Below, piece after piece: positions 1 to 8,899 of a DNA stretch of 64,000 nt. Numbering within the stretch: the first letter of the stretch is position 1; each line of letters opens with the position of its first letter. A program made the translations under genes and the position numbers. The notes beneath the pieces are model-generated. The model saw only the letters and a list, made by a program, of their open reading frames with translations, made no database searches and had not been told where the DNA came from. The DNA lies in contig JBOEGS010000009.1 in the NCBI GenBank assembly GCA_050633545.1, positions 1 through 64,000 of the forward strand, read 5' to 3'. This stretch comes from Litorivita sp050633545 (GTDB lineage: Bacteria; Pseudomonadota; Alphaproteobacteria; Rhodobacterales; Rhodobacteraceae).

Positions 1-22
1 CCCTGTCTCCCTGTCTCCCTGT
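1..22. repeat. Octamer microsatellite at window edge
   Basis: The unit CCCTGTCT is repeated about 2.7 times and is cut by the window boundary, so the true copy number is unknown. It lies about 240 bp upstream of the first gene. Confidence 0.6.
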
Positions 23-263
23 GAAGCAGGTTCCGCATCGGCCTGTTGCTTGCAAGCTCGCATTACATTCATTGGCCTGCGCCCCTAAGGCAGCCTACCG
101 CGCCGACCTGCCCCGCTCCCCCGTTTCCCGCTCTGCCCTTGACGCCAATTCCTCCCTGCCCCTGCCCGCCCCGAACCGGCCCGCCGTCCGCTTTTATCTT
201 GCGCTGCGGCCATGCGCCTTTCACTGTGGGCGCACTGTCATCTGTTATTTGCCGAGGTGCCCC
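1..263. other. Left-edge region without a convincing gene
   Basis: An open frame continues upstream of the first gene, but its proline- and cysteine-rich translation looks like non-coding high-GC sequence. The first 22 bases are an octamer microsatellite, described separately. I see no gene here. The sequence probably holds the promoter region of the PEP-mutase-like gene. Confidence 0.5.
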
Positions 264-1085
264 ATGCATGATCCCGCCCCCTCTTTTCGTGCCCTGCACA
301 AACGCGGCGTGCCCTTTATCCTTGCCAATGCGTGGGACATCGGCTCGGCGCGGGTTCTGGCCGGATTGGGCGCCGATGCGATTGCCACCTCTTCTTCGGC
401 CCATGCCTTCACCCAAGGCCGCCCCGATATGGGCAATCTGACCCGCGACGAGGCCTTGGCCCATGCGCAGGATCTGGTCGCCGCCACGCCTTTGCCGGTC
501 TCGGGCGATTTCGAGAACGGCTTTGGCGAGGCGCCACAGACCTGCGCCGAGACGGTGCGCCTTGCCTGCGAGGCGGGGCTGGCGGGGATTTCCATCGAGG
601 ACACGGCCCTGCCCGCCGATCACCCTTACGCGGCCGATCTGGCGGCCGAGCGTATCCGCGCCGCCGCCTCTGCGGCCCGCGCGCTGCCGCGCGATTTCGT
701 TCTGGTGGCCCGCGCCGACGGGGTGATGAACGGGCAGTATGACATCGAAGAGGCCCTGCGCCGGATCAAGGCCTTTGAAGCGGCGGGGGCCGATTGTGTC
801 TATGTGCCGCTGCCTGCCAGCCTTGCGGATTTGCAGCGGGTGATCGAGGCCACCGCCTTGCCGGTCAATGTTCTGGCGGCGGGGCGCTACGCCGATATCA
901 GCCGCGCGCAATTCGCCAAAATGGGCGCGGCGCGGATCTCCATCGGCGGCGGATTGGCGCGGCTGACCCATCGGGCGGTGATCGACGCGGGCCGCGCGAT
1001 GATGGAGCACGGCGATTTCTCGGCCCTCAAAGGCGGGGCCAGCGAGGCCGAGGTCAATGCGCTTATGGCCAAGGGATCGGCATGA
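264..1085 (+). CDS. Isocitrate lyase/PEP mutase family protein
   Basis: 273 aa protein of the isocitrate lyase/phosphoenolpyruvate mutase superfamily, TIM-barrel enzymes that make or break C-C or C-P bonds next to a carboxylate using Mg2+. The metal-binding pattern is visible: GDFENGFG at residues 81-88 (D82, E84) and IED at 111-113 (E112), with VARADG near residue 151. The exact substrate cannot be told. Methylisocitrate lyase-like and oxaloacetate hydrolase-like members look similar. The frame is open further upstream, but the ATG at 264 is where homologous sequence begins. The stop overlaps the ATG of the next gene (ATGA), so the two are probably co-translated. Confidence 0.85.
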   Translation: MHDPAPSFRALHKRGVPFILANAWDIGSARVLAGLGADAIATSSSAHAFTQGRPDMGNLTRDEALAHAQDLVAATPLPVSGDFENGFGEAPQTCAETVRLACEAGLAGISIEDTALPADHPYAADLAAERIRAAASAARALPRDFVLVARADGVMNGQYDIEEALRRIKAFEAAGADCVYVPLPASLADLQRVIEATALPVNVLAAGRYADISRAQFAKMGAARISIGGGLARLTHRAVIDAGRAMMEHGDFSALKGGASEAEVNALMAKGSA

Positions 1086-1933
1086 TGGCGGCGCGCCGGT
1101 TTGGCATGATCGCGGCGCTGGCGCTTTGCCTGCTGCCCCATAGCGCCGCCGCCCAAGAGGTGCCGCCCGCCCCCGCGCAAACCTATATCCTTGATCTGGC
1201 CGATTACCTGAGCGAGGCGCAAGAGGCCGATATTTCGCAACAGCTATTGGCGCTCAAGGCGCGCAGCGGGGTCGAGATGGCGGTGCTCACCCATCCCTCC
1301 GCGCCGCAGTTTGAGGCCTATGCCACCCGCGTATTCGACGCATGGGGCATCGGGGACAAATCGCGCAATGACGGGATATTGTTGCTCGTCACCCGCGCCG
1401 AACGGGCGGTGCGCCTCGAGTTGGGCGCCGGATACGGGCGCGATTGGGACCGCGCGGCGGCGGATGTGATCGACCGCGAGATGATGCCGCATCTGCGCGC
1501 CGATGATATCAATGCCGCCGTGGCCAGCGCCATTGCAGCCGCGCAACGCCGTATCATCACGCCCTATCAGGCGGGCGATCCGGCCCCCGCACCCAAGGGC
1601 GGGTCGAACTGGCCCGTCTTGCTGATCGGCGCGCTAGTCGCCCTGACCGCAATCAGCAGGGCGTTCAAATCCAAACTCGCCGCGCTTTTCGGTCGGCTGT
1701 CGCGTTGCCCGCAATGCCAGCAGCGCGGCCTGAAGCGGCAGGTGACCCCGCGACGCCCCGCGACGCGCGCCTTGGGCGGATTGCGGCAGGTGCAGCTCAC
1801 CTGCCCCCATTGCGGATACAGCCATTCGCGCGAAGAGCCGACCGCCCCGATCCGCACATCCACATACAGCAGCGGCAGCGGCGGGTTTGGCGGCGGGCGC
1901 TCGGGCGGCGGCGGGGCCTCGGGGCGGTTCTAG
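1082..1933 (+). CDS. TPM-domain membrane protein (YgcG-like)
   Basis: 283 aa. An N-terminal signal peptide (about residues 1-24, ending SAAAQ) is followed by a TPM domain (about 30-150) with the typical LELGAGYGRDW stretch. One transmembrane helix follows near 163-183. The cytoplasmic part carries two CxxC pairs (CPQC and CPHC), which look like a small zinc ribbon, and ends in a glycine/serine-rich tail (GGRSGGGGASGRF). TPM proteins are envelope proteins, some linked to phosphatase activity or photosystem repair. The role here is unknown. The start overlaps the stop of the upstream gene by 4 nt. Confidence 0.85.
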   Translation: MMAARRFGMIAALALCLLPHSAAAQEVPPAPAQTYILDLADYLSEAQEADISQQLLALKARSGVEMAVLTHPSAPQFEAYATRVFDAWGIGDKSRNDGILLLVTRAERAVRLELGAGYGRDWDRAAADVIDREMMPHLRADDINAAVASAIAAAQRRIITPYQAGDPAPAPKGGSNWPVLLIGALVALTAISRAFKSKLAALFGRLSRCPQCQQRGLKRQVTPRRPATRALGGLRQVQLTCPHCGYSHSREEPTAPIRTSTYSSGSGGFGGGRSGGGGASGRF

Positions 1934-1989
1934 CGCGCGGTCCATGCGCGAAAGCTTCCCAAAAACCACAGGCATGGCCCCGCCCAAAA

Positions 1990-2029
1990 CAACAAGCGGC
2001 CCGCAGATCGCTCTGCGGGCCGCTTGTTT
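1990..2029. terminator. Bidirectional intrinsic terminator
   Basis: A near-perfect long hairpin (AACAAGCGGCCCGCAGA paired with its complement around a 3-nt loop) is flanked by A-rich and T-rich ends. It lies between the convergent TPM-domain gene (+) and the cyclophilin gene (-) and can serve both. Confidence 0.85.
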
Positions 2030-2049
2030 ATAGCAATGAGATGGGCCGC

Positions 2050-2607
2050 CTATTCGGTGACCGTGACCTTGGTCATCACATCGGGCGCGCCGATGACCGA
2101 TCCGTTCGGACCTTTGCCGCGTTTGATTGCATCCACCACATCCATGCCGCCCGTCACAATGCCCACAACCGTATATTGCCCGTTCAAAAACGGACCTGGT
2201 TCAAACATGATGAAGAACTGCGAATTGGCCGAATTGGGATCGGAGGAGCGGGCCATGCCCACAACGCCGCGATCGAAATTCATATCCGAAAACTCGGCGG
2301 CAATATTGCCAAGCTGCGATCCGCCCATGCCCGCGCGGCGCATGTCTTCGCCGATACGGCCGAATTCCACATCACCTGTTTGCGCCATAAAGCCGTCGAT
2401 CACGCGGTGAAACACCACGCCGTCATAGGCACCCTCGGCGGCCAGAGCGGAGATTTGCGCCGCATGTTTGGGCGCAAGCTCTTCGAGCAGGTCGATTGTG
2501 ACGGTGCCATTGGCCCCCTCGCCTGCGATCTCGATCTGCAGCCCCGTGGCCAAAGCCGCCGAAGCCGAGAGCGCCAAAGCGGCTGCGCTTGCAATCAGCT
2601 TATGCAT
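2050..2607 (-). CDS. Peptidyl-prolyl isomerase, cyclophilin type, exported
   Basis: 185 aa cyclophilin that catalyses cis-trans isomerisation of X-Pro bonds. The N-terminus (MHKLIASAAALALSASAALA) is a clear Sec signal peptide, so this copy acts in the periplasm. The catalytic segment FHRVIDGFMAQTGD and the motif SQFFIMF are present. It is the second gene of a pair: its ATG overlaps the 3' end of the cytoplasmic cyclophilin gene by 8 nt, so the two are translationally coupled. It resembles E. coli PpiA in role. Confidence 0.92.
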   Translation of the reverse strand: MHKLIASAAALALSASAALATGLQIEIAGEGANGTVTIDLLEELAPKHAAQISALAAEGAYDGVVFHRVIDGFMAQTGDVEFGRIGEDMRRAGMGGSQLGNIAAEFSDMNFDRGVVGMARSSDPNSANSQFFIMFEPGPFLNGQYTVVGIVTGGMDVVDAIKRGKGPNGSVIGAPDVMTKVTVTE

Positions 2608-3106
2608 CTGCGGCCACCTTCATCGAGATCATCCGGTCGGGGCTGGCGGGCGGCTCGCCTTTGGTGATCGCGTCGACATGTTCCATCCCCTCGATCACGC
2701 GGCCATAAACCGTGTATTGCCCGTTGAGGAAATGGTTGTCCTTGAAGTTGATGAAAAACTGCGAATTGGCAGAATTGGGGTTGGCCGAGCGCGCCGCGCC
2801 GAGCGTGCCGCGATCATGGGGCAGTTTGGAAAACTCCGCCGGAACGTCCGGCAGGTCCGAGCCGCCGGTGCCCGCGCGGCGGATGTCGAAGTCTTTTTCC
2901 ATATTGCCATGGGCCACATCGCCGGTTTGCGCCATGAAGCCGTCGATCACGCGGTGAAAGGCGACGTTGTCATAGGCGCCAGCGCGGGCCAGTTCCTTGA
3001 TCCGCGCGCAATGGGCGGGGGCCACATCGGGCAAAAGCTCCAGCGTGACAGTGCCGCCTTTAAGTTCGATCAACAGGGTGTTTTCGGGGTCTTTGATGTC
3101 CGCCAT
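2600..3106 (-). CDS. Peptidyl-prolyl isomerase, cyclophilin type, cytoplasmic
   Basis: 168 aa cyclophilin without a signal peptide, so cytoplasmic (PpiB-like role). FHRVIDGFMAQTGD (catalytic Arg and Phe) and SQFFINF are present. The frame is open far upstream, but the start at 3106 (MADIKDPENTLL) is preceded by AAGGAG at good spacing, and this is where cyclophilin similarity begins. It is the first gene of a two-gene unit with the exported paralogue; the pair are similar in sequence and look like a local duplication. Confidence 0.93.
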   Translation of the reverse strand: MADIKDPENTLLIELKGGTVTLELLPDVAPAHCARIKELARAGAYDNVAFHRVIDGFMAQTGDVAHGNMEKDFDIRRAGTGGSDLPDVPAEFSKLPHDRGTLGAARSANPNSANSQFFINFKDNHFLNGQYTVYGRVIEGMEHVDAITKGEPPASPDRMISMKVAADA

Positions 3107-3301
3107 GTCCGGCTCCTTACTGTTCGCGCAGGCTCGCGCGGCGTGATTTCCTGCGCGAATACCTAAGACCAAGCGCCGCGGATGCCAAGCGCGCTGTTGA
3201 CGCCTCGCGCCAGACGGGCGAAGACATGCGCAACGCGAACCAGAAGCGGGCCGGATATGGCGCCCGCAAGGCCCGCGCGGCGCGCGGCACAGACGGGAGA
3301 T

Positions 3302-4495
3302 ATGAGTATGGGTTGGAAAACGCTGGACGATATGGATCTGGAGGGCAAATCCGTTCTGGTGCGGGTCGATATCAACGTGCCGGTCGATGAGGCGGGCCAA
3401 GTCACCGACGCCACGCGGATCGAGCGGATCGTGCCGACGATCCAATATATCACCTCCCACGGCGGCAAACCCGTGCTTTTGGCGCATTTCGGACGGCCCA
3501 AGGGCAAATATGTCCCCGAATTGTCGCTGCGCGTGGTGGTGCCAGCGCTGCAAGAGGCTTTGGGGTGCGATGTGACCTTTGTCGAGCGCCCCGACCGCGC
3601 CGCCATTGACGAAGCGCCCAACGGCACGGTGTTTTTGGCCGAGAACACCCGCTTTGCGCCGGGCGAGACGAAAAACGATCCGGGGATGGCGCAGTTTCTC
3701 GCCTCGCTCGGCGATATCTATTGCAATGATGCGTTTTCGGCGGCGCACCGCGCCCATGCCTCGACCGAGGGCGTGGCGCATTTGCTGCCCTCTTGCGCGG
3801 GGCGTTTGATGCAAGCAGAGCTTGAAGCGCTCGAAAAGGCGCTTGGCAAGCCGCAAAAACCCGTTGTCGCCGTGGTCGGCGGGGCAAAGGTTTCGACCAA
3901 GCTGGAGCTATTGGGCAATCTCGTTGAAAAGGTGCAATATCTGATCATCGGCGGCGGCATGGCCAATACGTTTCTGGCCGCGCGCGGCATTGATGTGGGC
4001 AAATCGCTGTGCGAGCACGACCTGACCGAAACCGCCGAACAAATCCGCCTCAAGGCGCTCGATCTGGGATGCGAGATCGTGCTGCCCGTCGATGTGGTCG
4101 TGGCGCGCGAATTTGCCGCCAATGCCCCCCATGAAGTGGTCGGCGCGCAGGACTGCCCCGAGGATGCGATGATCTTGGACGCGGGGCCGCAATCGGTGGC
4201 GCGGATCGAAAGCCTGCTCAAGGAGGCGAAAACCCTGATCTGGAACGGGCCTTTGGGGGCGTTTGAAATCGAACCCTTCGATGCGGCGACCAATGCGGCG
4301 GCGCAGGCGGCGGCGAAATACAGCCGCGCCGGCACATTGATTTCGGTGGCGGGCGGCGGCGATACGGTGGCCGCGCTCAACAAGGCCGATGCGGCCAAGG
4401 ACTTCACCTATATCAGCACCGCAGGCGGCGCGTTCCTCGAATGGATGGAAGGCAAAACCCTGCCAGGCGTTGCCGCATTGATCGCCGCGCGCTAG
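3302..4495 (+). CDS. pgk: Phosphoglycerate kinase
   Basis: 397 aa, the normal family length. It transfers phosphate between 1,3-bisphosphoglycerate and ADP in glycolysis and the Calvin cycle. Family landmarks: VRVDINVPVD near the N-terminus, HFGRPKGK, VGGAKVSTKLELL in the hinge region and the nucleotide-binding GGGDTVAA near the C-terminus. An upstream in-frame ATG exists, but the start at 3302 (MSMGWKTLDD) has a GGGAGA ribosome site just before it. It is divergent from the cyclophilin pair. Confidence 0.97.
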   Translation: MSMGWKTLDDMDLEGKSVLVRVDINVPVDEAGQVTDATRIERIVPTIQYITSHGGKPVLLAHFGRPKGKYVPELSLRVVVPALQEALGCDVTFVERPDRAAIDEAPNGTVFLAENTRFAPGETKNDPGMAQFLASLGDIYCNDAFSAAHRAHASTEGVAHLLPSCAGRLMQAELEALEKALGKPQKPVVAVVGGAKVSTKLELLGNLVEKVQYLIIGGGMANTFLAARGIDVGKSLCEHDLTETAEQIRLKALDLGCEIVLPVDVVVAREFAANAPHEVVGAQDCPEDAMILDAGPQSVARIESLLKEAKTLIWNGPLGAFEIEPFDAATNAAAQAAAKYSRAGTLISVAGGGDTVAALNKADAAKDFTYISTAGGAFLEWMEGKTLPGVAALIAAR

Positions 4496-4537
4496 GGTTT
4501 TGTCCAAAGGCGCAAGAGGCGCCGCGAGGAGTGCGAT

Positions 4538-5326
4538 ATGAGCGATGCTTGGGTTTTGATCACGGGGGCCTCTGCAGGGCTGGGCGTGGAATTTGCGCGC
4601 CTTGCCGCCGCCGAGGGGCGCAATGTGATCCTCACCGCGCGGCGCGCCGAGCGTCTGGAGGCGCTCAAACAGGAGCTGATGCGCGACAACCACGGGATCG
4701 AGATCGAGGTGATCCCTGCGGACCTGTCCCAAGACGGCGCGGCTCAGGCGCTATGGGACAAGGCCAGCGCGGGGCGCGGCATCGATATTTTGGTCAATAA
4801 TGCGGGGCTCGGGGCCAACGGATTTTTCGGCGATCCGGACAATTGGCCGCGCGAACGGGCCGAGATTGCGGTCAATGTCGCCGCCCTCTCGGCGCTGATG
4901 AGCGCCGCCATCGGCCCGATGCGCACGCGCGGCCACGGCTATATCCTCAACGTCGCCTCAACCGCCGCCTTCATGCCAGCGCCGCGCATGGCGGTCTATC
5001 ACGCCTCCAAAGCCTATGTGCTGTCGCTCAGCGAAGCGGCGGCCGAAGAATTGTCGGGCAGCGGCGTCAAGGTCTGTGCCCTGTGCCCTGGCCCCGTGGC
5101 GACCGAGTTTTTCGAGCAAGGCGAGATGGAAGACAGCTTTTTGCTCAAGATCACCCGACCTGCACCCGCCGATGCGGTGGCGCGCGCCGGATGGACGGGG
5201 ATGAAACGCGGGCGGCGGATCGTGGTGACGGGGGCCTCCAACAAGGTCTTTGCCTTTTTGCCAAGGCTGTTGCCGCGCCGCGTGATGGTCTTTGCCATGC
5301 GCATGGTTTGGGCGCGCAAAGGATAG
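4538..5326 (+). CDS. SDR family NAD(P)-dependent oxidoreductase
   Basis: 262 aa short-chain dehydrogenase/reductase. The cofactor-binding glycine motif TGASAGLG is at residues 9-16, NNAG follows near residue 87, and the catalytic Tyr-Lys pair sits in YHASKAY near residue 155. It belongs to the classical DltE/YqjQ-like group of general SDRs, and the substrate is not predictable. It lies 42 nt downstream of pgk in the same direction and has a GAGGAG ribosome site. Confidence 0.9.
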   Translation: MSDAWVLITGASAGLGVEFARLAAAEGRNVILTARRAERLEALKQELMRDNHGIEIEVIPADLSQDGAAQALWDKASAGRGIDILVNNAGLGANGFFGDPDNWPRERAEIAVNVAALSALMSAAIGPMRTRGHGYILNVASTAAFMPAPRMAVYHASKAYVLSLSEAAAEELSGSGVKVCALCPGPVATEFFEQGEMEDSFLLKITRPAPADAVARAGWTGMKRGRRIVVTGASNKVFAFLPRLLPRRVMVFAMRMVWARKG

Positions 5327-5461
5327 GCATGGCGCATTTGCGGCGGGTCCGGCCATAAGCCGCGCGGCCTGCGCGCGCAGCCGATGGGGCCGCTCGCAAC
5401 TGCGCCGCGCGCCAGCCCCGGATCGGGGGCGCAGGCCTCGCCGCCCCGCCTCGACGCCGCG

Positions 5462-7102
5462 CTAGCCTTCGGTAATGCGCGCCGTGATCGCCGCCGTGTC
5501 CACCCCCGAAATCGCCCCGTAAGTGCGCCCGCGCTGCCCGCCCAGACGGGTGGCGATATAGCCCTGCGCCACCGGCGCGGGAGCCTTTCGGATCAACACC
5601 GCAGCGGTCAAAAGCGTGGCGAGGCTTTCTACATACCACCGCGCCTGCGCCTCTTCGGGAAGACGCGGGAACCGCGCCATATGGGCCTTAATGGCGGCAT
5701 CGAATATCCGGTCGCCCCCCGCCGCCAAGGTCAGCTCGTTCGACAGCGCCTCTGCGGTGGCGGGCGCCTTGACCAGCGTGCGCAAAATATCGAGGCAGAT
5801 CACATTGCCCGACCCTTCCCAGATCGAATTGAGCGGCGCTTCGCGATAGAGCACCGGCATCGGCCCCTCTTCGACATAGCCCGACCCGCCCATGGATTCC
5901 ATCGCCTCGAAAACCACCTGCGGGCACAATCGGTTGCCCAGATATTTCGCCAAGGCCACGCCGACACGGGCAAAGGCGCGCCCTGCCTCGGATGCGCTGT
6001 CAAAGCTTTGCGCCACATGCAGCGAAAGCGCCAAGGTCCCCTCGGCCTCCAGCGCCAGATCGGCCAGAACCTGCGCCATCAGCGGCTGGTCGATCAGCCG
6101 TTTTTGAAAGGCGGTGCGATGCTCGGCCCAATGATGCGCCTGCACCAAGGCGGCGCGCATCAATCCGGCGGGGGCAACGGCGGTGTCGAGCCGCGTGTGA
6201 TGCACCATCTCGATGATGGTTTTGATGCCCGCGCCCTCCTCGCCCAAGCGGTGCGCCCATGCGCCCTCGTATTCGATCTCGGCAGAGGCATTGGCGTGAT
6301 TGCCCAGCTTGTCCTTGAGCCGCTGGATGCGGATGGCGTTGCGCCCCCCGTCGAGCCAGCGCGGCACCAGAAAACAGGTCAACCCGCCCTCGGCCTGTGC
6401 CAGCGTCAAGAAACCGTCCGACATCGGCGCCGAGCAAAACCATTTATGCCCCGTCAACCGGTAGGCCCCATCCGCCGCCTGCGCGCGCGTGCTCGAGCCG
6501 CGCAGGTCCGAGCCGCCCTGCTTTTCGGTCATCGCCATGCCCAGCGTCGCCCCCGCCTTGCGCGCCAAGGGCTGCGCCGCGCCGTCATAGCGCCGCGAGG
6601 TGAGTTTGGGCACCCAATCCTTGACCAAGGCAGGCGCGGATTTGAGCGCGGGCACGGCCGCATAGGTCATGGTCATCGGGCAGCACACCCCCTGCTCGAC
6701 CTGCGTCAGTTGATAGAGCATCGCGGCGCGGGTGACATGGCCGCCCTGCGCGCCCTCCCACGGCAGCGCGGAAATACCGCTGCCGATGCCCGCTTGCATG
6801 AGGTCGTGATAGGCGGGATGGAAATGGACCTCGTCAATGCGCCGCCCGCCGCTGTCATGGCTGACAAGCTCGGGCTTGTGGCGCTGCGCCGCTCGGGCTT
6901 TGGCGCGCATCTCGCGCGTGCCGATCCGCGCGCCGAAATGGGCCAGATGCTCCATATCCGCGCCCGCCGCCGCCGCATGGGTGCGCAGGGCCGGATCGCG
7001 CGAGAACAGATCGCTGTCGCCGATGGGCTGGGGCTGGTTGGTGACCTCATGCGTCGGCAGATCGGCGCGCGCAGGCAGCGAGGAAGGCGGATTTTGCGTC
7101 AT
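5462..7102 (-). CDS. AidB-like acyl-CoA dehydrogenase family protein
   Basis: 546 aa FAD-dependent acyl-CoA dehydrogenase fold protein of the AidB/isovaleryl-CoA dehydrogenase-related group, whose length (about 540 aa) it matches. Visible landmarks are CCPMTMTYAAVPAL, MAMTEKQGGSDLR in the central FAD-binding region and MESMGGSGYVEE towards the C-terminus. E. coli AidB is induced by alkylation damage and binds DNA, but its substrate is unresolved. No ada-like gene is nearby, so a DNA-protection role here is only by family. The start at 7102 has an AAGGAG site; the frame runs further upstream without support. Confidence 0.85.
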   Translation of the reverse strand: MTQNPPSSLPARADLPTHEVTNQPQPIGDSDLFSRDPALRTHAAAAGADMEHLAHFGARIGTREMRAKARAAQRHKPELVSHDSGGRRIDEVHFHPAYHDLMQAGIGSGISALPWEGAQGGHVTRAAMLYQLTQVEQGVCCPMTMTYAAVPALKSAPALVKDWVPKLTSRRYDGAAQPLARKAGATLGMAMTEKQGGSDLRGSSTRAQAADGAYRLTGHKWFCSAPMSDGFLTLAQAEGGLTCFLVPRWLDGGRNAIRIQRLKDKLGNHANASAEIEYEGAWAHRLGEEGAGIKTIIEMVHHTRLDTAVAPAGLMRAALVQAHHWAEHRTAFQKRLIDQPLMAQVLADLALEAEGTLALSLHVAQSFDSASEAGRAFARVGVALAKYLGNRLCPQVVFEAMESMGGSGYVEEGPMPVLYREAPLNSIWEGSGNVICLDILRTLVKAPATAEALSNELTLAAGGDRIFDAAIKAHMARFPRLPEEAQARWYVESLATLLTAAVLIRKAPAPVAQGYIATRLGGQRGRTYGAISGVDTAAITARITEG

Positions 7103-7317
7103 CTGTCGGGGGTCTCCTTCGGGGGGCCGTGCCGGCGGGCGGCCAGCATAGGCATAGCCTCGCAACTGCGGCGGATATTTGCAACATCCCGCGCATGACA
7201 GAGGATATCTAAAGAAAAGGTAAAACAGGGGATTCACAAAGCGAATCACCTGTGGCATGATGTAAAAAAGGCCCGTTAGAGGCCGTAAATTTAGCAGTAT
7301 CAGGCAGTTTTCCAATC

Positions 7318-7617
7318 ATGTCCTCGCGCAAAAAACCCGGCTTCGGTGTGCTCGTTTATTTCGCCGCTGCGCTTAGCATCGGCCTGTATTTCGCTTTTGC
7401 CGCCGTGCAAGGCGATTACGGCCTGTTCCGCCGCGCCGAAATCAATGCCGAGCGTGACCAACTGGCCGCGCAGCTTGCGCTGTTGCAATCCGAGGTGGCG
7501 CGGATGGAAAACCTCACGCAGCGCCTGTCGGACAGCTACCTCGATCTGGACCTTCTGGACCAGCAAACGCGCGATGTTCTGGGCATGGTGCGCAGCGACG
7601 AGATCGTGATCCGCTAG
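7318..7617 (+). CDS. ftsB: FtsB/DivIC-type septum formation initiator
   Basis: 99 aa bitopic membrane protein: a short cytoplasmic N-terminus, one transmembrane helix (about residues 10-30, VLVYFAAALSIGLYFAFAA) and a periplasmic coiled coil (about 40-75). This is the FtsB architecture; FtsB works with FtsL and FtsQ in the divisome. It lies upstream of pdhA in the same direction, as in many alphaproteobacteria. Confidence 0.85.
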   Translation: MSSRKKPGFGVLVYFAAALSIGLYFAFAAVQGDYGLFRRAEINAERDQLAAQLALLQSEVARMENLTQRLSDSYLDLDLLDQQTRDVLGMVRSDEIVIR

Positions 7618-7876
7618 GCGGTCCGAAGGGCGCGCGCGTTCTTCGTTTTTCTTCACCATAGTTTAACTTGCCTTTGTCCACTGTGCGCGGGCGCGCTTTA
7701 GGCCACCTTGCGCGGGCGCGCATCGCCAGCGGTGCGGGCGACGAAAGCGGTTTGTTTTCATAGGCATCGCCGCGCCCAACCGCGGTTAACCAAATTCACG
7801 CTCGCATCCATTGGCGAGATACTGTATTAAATAGTTTAACGCTAAACTAGTTTCATCCCGGAGGAGGATCCCGCCG
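7618..7876. other. pdhA upstream intergenic region
   Basis: 259 bp without a gene. It is richer in A+T than the neighbourhood and contains the 10-mer ATAGTTTAAC twice (7658-7667 and 7831-7840). The second copy forms half of a palindrome just upstream of pdhA. The ribosome site GGAGGAGGA precedes pdhA at 7860-7868. Confidence 0.6.
7832..7849. promoter_or_regulatory. Palindromic operator candidate upstream of pdhA
   Basis: Perfect 7-bp arms TAGTTTA and TAAACTA are separated by ACGC, 28 bp upstream of the pdhA ATG. The half-site with two flanking bases (ATAGTTTAAC) recurs at 7658-7667. The symmetry suggests binding of a dimeric regulator of the pdh operon. The regulator is unknown, and the arms could also be chance AT-rich symmetry. 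Confidence 0.35.
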
Positions 7877-8887
7877 ATGACAGCCAAGAAAAGCTCAAAG
7901 AAACCAAACGTTTCTGCCGAAGAGTTAAAAGCCTACTACCGCGACATGCTGCTGATCCGGCGATTCGAGGAAAAGGCGGGGCAGCTATACGGCATGGGGC
8001 TCATCGGCGGGTTTTGCCACCTCTATATCGGGCAAGAGGCGGTTGTGGTCGGGCTTGAGGCGTCGACGAAAGAGGGCGACAAACGCATCACCTCCTACCG
8101 CGACCACGGGCATATGCTGGCCTGCGGGATGGACCCGAACGGGGTGATGGCCGAATTGACCGGACGCATCGGCGGCTATTCCAAGGGCAAGGGCGGCTCG
8201 ATGCATATGTTCAGCAAAGAGAAGCATTTTTACGGTGGCCACGGCATCGTCGGCGCGCAGGTGCCGCTTGGCGCGGGTCTGGCCTTTGCGGATAAATACA
8301 AAGGCAATGACAATGTGACCTTTGCCTATTTCGGCGATGGCGCTGCCAATCAGGGGCAGGTCTACGAGACCTTCAACATGGCCGCTCTTTGGAAGTTGCC
8401 GGTGATTTTTGTCATTGAGAACAACCAATACGCCATGGGCACCGCGCAGGCGCGATCGACCTCCTCGCCCGATATCTTCACCCGCGGCGAGGCCTTTGGC
8501 ATCGCCGGACAGGCGGTGGACGGCATGGATGTTCTGGCCGTCAAGGAGGCGGGCGACAAGGCCGTGGCGCATTGCCGCGCGGGCAAGGGACCGTATATTC
8601 TGGAGGTCAAAACCTACCGCTATCGCGGCCATTCGATGTCCGATCCGGCCAAATACCGCACCCGCGAAGAGGTGCAGAAAATGCGCGAGGAGAAAGACGC
8701 GATCGAACATGTGCGCGAATTGCTCCTGACCGGCAAACACGCCAGCGAAGACGACCTCAAAGCCATCGACAAAGAGATCAAAGGCATCGTCAACGCCAGC
8801 GCCGATTTTGCCAAGGAAAGCCCCGAGCCGCCGCTCGAAGAGCTTTGGACCGACATCTACGCGACCGACGCGTCGCAGACCGCGTAA
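7877..8887 (+). CDS. pdhA: Pyruvate dehydrogenase E1 component, alpha subunit
   Basis: 336 aa alpha subunit of the heterotetrameric E1, which with TPP decarboxylates pyruvate and passes the acetyl group to lipoate. The TPP motif GDGAANQGQ...ENN is intact (about residues 155-185). The phosphorylation-loop region YRYRGHSMSDPAKYRTREE is conserved. It is first of three tandem genes with pdhB 12 nt downstream. A strong GGAGGAGG site precedes the start. Confidence 0.96.
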   Translation: MTAKKSSKKPNVSAEELKAYYRDMLLIRRFEEKAGQLYGMGLIGGFCHLYIGQEAVVVGLEASTKEGDKRITSYRDHGHMLACGMDPNGVMAELTGRIGGYSKGKGGSMHMFSKEKHFYGGHGIVGAQVPLGAGLAFADKYKGNDNVTFAYFGDGAANQGQVYETFNMAALWKLPVIFVIENNQYAMGTAQARSTSSPDIFTRGEAFGIAGQAVDGMDVLAVKEAGDKAVAHCRAGKGPYILEVKTYRYRGHSMSDPAKYRTREEVQKMREEKDAIEHVRELLLTGKHASEDDLKAIDKEIKGIVNASADFAKESPEPPLEELWTDIYATDASQTA

Positions 8888-8899
8888 GGGAGACAGAAT

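Noticed and set aside
7985..8887. pdhA as an acetoin or branched-chain dehydrogenase E1 alpha
   Set aside because: Adjacent lipoyl-bearing pdhB and a PDH-type E2 support pyruvate dehydrogenase.
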